From the NCBI GenBank assembly GCA_052161885.1, contig CP197396.1, positions 4,712,001 to 4,776,000 on the forward strand: DNA of 64,000 nucleotides, read 5' to 3'. The DNA comes from QKTW01 sp052161885. GTDB lineage: Bacteria; Bacteroidota; Bacteroidia; Chitinophagales; Chitinophagaceae. The position numbers and the translations under genes were made by a program. Within the stretch, counting starts at the first letter, position 1, and every line of letters starts with the position of its first letter. Under the pieces are notes generated by a model that saw only the letters and a program-made list of their open reading frames with translations, was not told the origin of the DNA and searched no databases. Shown piece by piece: positions 62,787 through 64,000 of this stretch.

Positions 62787-62794
62787 TATCTTCG
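62787..62794 (+). promoter_or_regulatory. Candidate -7 box of the transporter gene
   Basis: TATCTTCG is one mismatch from TAnnTTTG, 27 bases before the ATG, with a TTG (62763) 24 bases upstream as a possible -33 element. Confidence 0.5.
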
Positions 62795-62820
62795 TCGGCC
62801 AACGATGTTATTATAATAAT

Positions 62821-64000
62821 ATGGGTCTTTTCTCCAAGAAATCACTGGTCGGCCTGATGGCTGAGGCCACAGATGAAGAAAAAGGGTTGAAGCGCACACT
62901 CGGCGCCGGTAACCTGATTGCACTGGGTATTGGTGCCATCATAGGCGCGGGTCTTTTTGTGCGCACGGCAGCAGCAGCAGCAAATAATGCCGGTCCTTCC
63001 GTAACGCTGGGTTTTATCATCGCAGCTGTTGGTTGTGCTTTTGCAGGTTTGTGCTATGCAGAATTTGCATCAATGATACCCATTGCCGGAAGTGCCTACA
63101 CTTATTCTTATGCTACTATGGGCGAGTTCATCGCCTGGATCATAGGCTGGGATCTCGTGCTGGAATACGCAGTTGGTGCCGCTACCGTAGGTATTGCCTG
63201 GAGTGAGTACCTGAACAAACTGCTGGAAATATTCGGGCTACGAATACCTTATGAATGGTCGCATTCGCCATTTGAGGTATTAAAAGATACAACCGGGCAG
63301 GTAATGGCGCATGGTATTATGAATATACCGGCGTTGTTTATCATTGCTATGCTTTCCCTGCTGCTGATACGCGGCACCAAGGAATCTGCGGTATTCAACG
63401 GTATTATCGTAATCACCAAAGTAGCCATCGTAGTGGTTTTTATCATCCTTGGCTGGAATTACATGAACCCCGTAAACCATACACCATATATTCCTGCTGC
63501 TACCACCTATACGGATGGGCAGGGAATAGACCATCATTTTGGCGGTATCATGGGAATGCTCGGAGCGGCTGGAGTCGTGTTCTTTGCATTCATTGGTTTT
63601 GATGCAGTGTCTACAGCGGCGCAGGAGGCAAAAAATCCGAAAAAGGATATGCCGATCGGTATCCTTGGCTCGCTTGTTATCTGTACGATCCTGTACATAC
63701 TCTTTGCACATGTACTTACCGGTGTAGCCAGTGTAGATGATTTCCGTACCAACGGTAAAGAAGCATCTGTGGCGTATGCTATCAAAACATATATGCATGG
63801 TTATGGCTGGCTGGCAGATCTCGTTACTGTAGCCATTCTTGCCGGTTTCTCCTCTGTGATACTGGTGATGCTGATGGGTCAGTCGCGTGTGTTTTACTCC
63901 ATGAGCGTAGACGGCCTGATCCCTAAAATATTCTCAGATCTGCATCCGAAGTTCAAAACGCCTTATAAATCAAACCTGATCTTCCTGGTGCTTGTAGGTG
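62821..64000 (+). CDS. Cationic amino acid transporter-like APC permease (3' partial)
   Basis: 393 residues are visible; the gene continues past the right edge. The start is MGLFSKKSLVGLMAEATDEE. The APC pattern is GNLIALGIGAIIGAGLFV at helix 1, then CYAEFASMIPIAGSAYTY, then FFAFIGFDAVSTAAQEAKNP, all typical of the CAT branch that carries cationic or branched amino acids. It is a second APC transporter in the window but is not a close copy of the one at 28200. Confidence 0.92.
   Translation, partial: MGLFSKKSLVGLMAEATDEEKGLKRTLGAGNLIALGIGAIIGAGLFVRTAAAAANNAGPSVTLGFIIAAVGCAFAGLCYAEFASMIPIAGSAYTYSYATMGEFIAWIIGWDLVLEYAVGAATVGIAWSEYLNKLLEIFGLRIPYEWSHSPFEVLKDTTGQVMAHGIMNIPALFIIAMLSLLLIRGTKESAVFNGIIVITKVAIVVVFIILGWNYMNPVNHTPYIPAATTYTDGQGIDHHFGGIMGMLGAAGVVFFAFIGFDAVSTAAQEAKNPKKDMPIGILGSLVICTILYILFAHVLTGVASVDDFRTNGKEASVAYAIKTYMHGYGWLADLVTVAILAGFSSVILVMLMGQSRVFYSMSVDGLIPKIFSDLHPKFKTPYKSNLIFLVLVG

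Overview
The window looks like a chromosomal segment from a Bacteroidota bacterium, most likely of the Chitinophagaceae or a close relative. The evidence is direct: proteins with type A sorting domains of the type IX secretion system (T9SS), giant Ig-like and lectin-like surface proteins, promoter boxes of the TAnnTTTG type, mostly weak Shine-Dalgarno sites, and a DUF5683 protein. No rRNA, tRNA, CRISPR array, transposase or phage gene was found. Genus and species cannot be told from the sequence alone.

Layout. 1-13.5 kb: the nearly complete gene of a very large secreted protein built from ten copies of a lectin-like module and ending in a dockerin-like calcium-binding pair; its first codons lie left of the window. 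13.7-16.9 kb: two small membrane proteins, a RebB-type R-body protein, a DUF2461 protein, an NTF2-like protein and an AraC regulator. 17.0-19.2 kb: a stress module with an ECF-like sigma factor, a small membrane protein, a second small membrane protein and an Hsp20 chaperone. Three copies of one bipartite promoter-like motif, with exactly the same 11-nt spacer, tie the sigma gene to the second transcription unit. 19.2-31.4 kb: mostly housekeeping and envelope genes (rmuC, metallo-hydrolase, arfB, MoxR/BchI-type ATPase, pcm, a T9SS protein, an OmpH-like protein, an amino acid permease, a heptose kinase and a flavin reductase).

31.4-46.2 kb: two tandem paralogues (2428 and 2026 residues) of a T9SS-exported beta-helix plus Ig-repeat surface protein. 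Their upstream leaders are related, and their last 1.2 kb plus the terminator are nearly identical, which points to recent gene conversion. 46.2-48.6 kb: a divergent MaoC-like hydratase and PhaE-like polyhydroxyalkanoate synthase subunit, without PhaC nearby. 48.6-54.6 kb: prmC, then ribD, an EamA transporter, a YigZ protein and queG in a tight run, then a PaaE-type reductase. 54.6-62.7 kb: a DUF5683 protein, an AT-rich pair (TlpA-like redoxin and a lipoprotein), a Prc-type protease, lipB and several lineage-specific secreted or membrane proteins. The right edge cuts a cationic amino acid transporter-like gene.

Together the window shows a surface-adhesion theme (three giant exported proteins), an envelope or protein-folding stress regulon with its own promoter code, and ordinary metabolism. 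The strongest candidates for something not yet described are the sigma-factor motif, the conserved leaders and homogenised 3' ends of the paralogous adhesins, and the ten-module protein.
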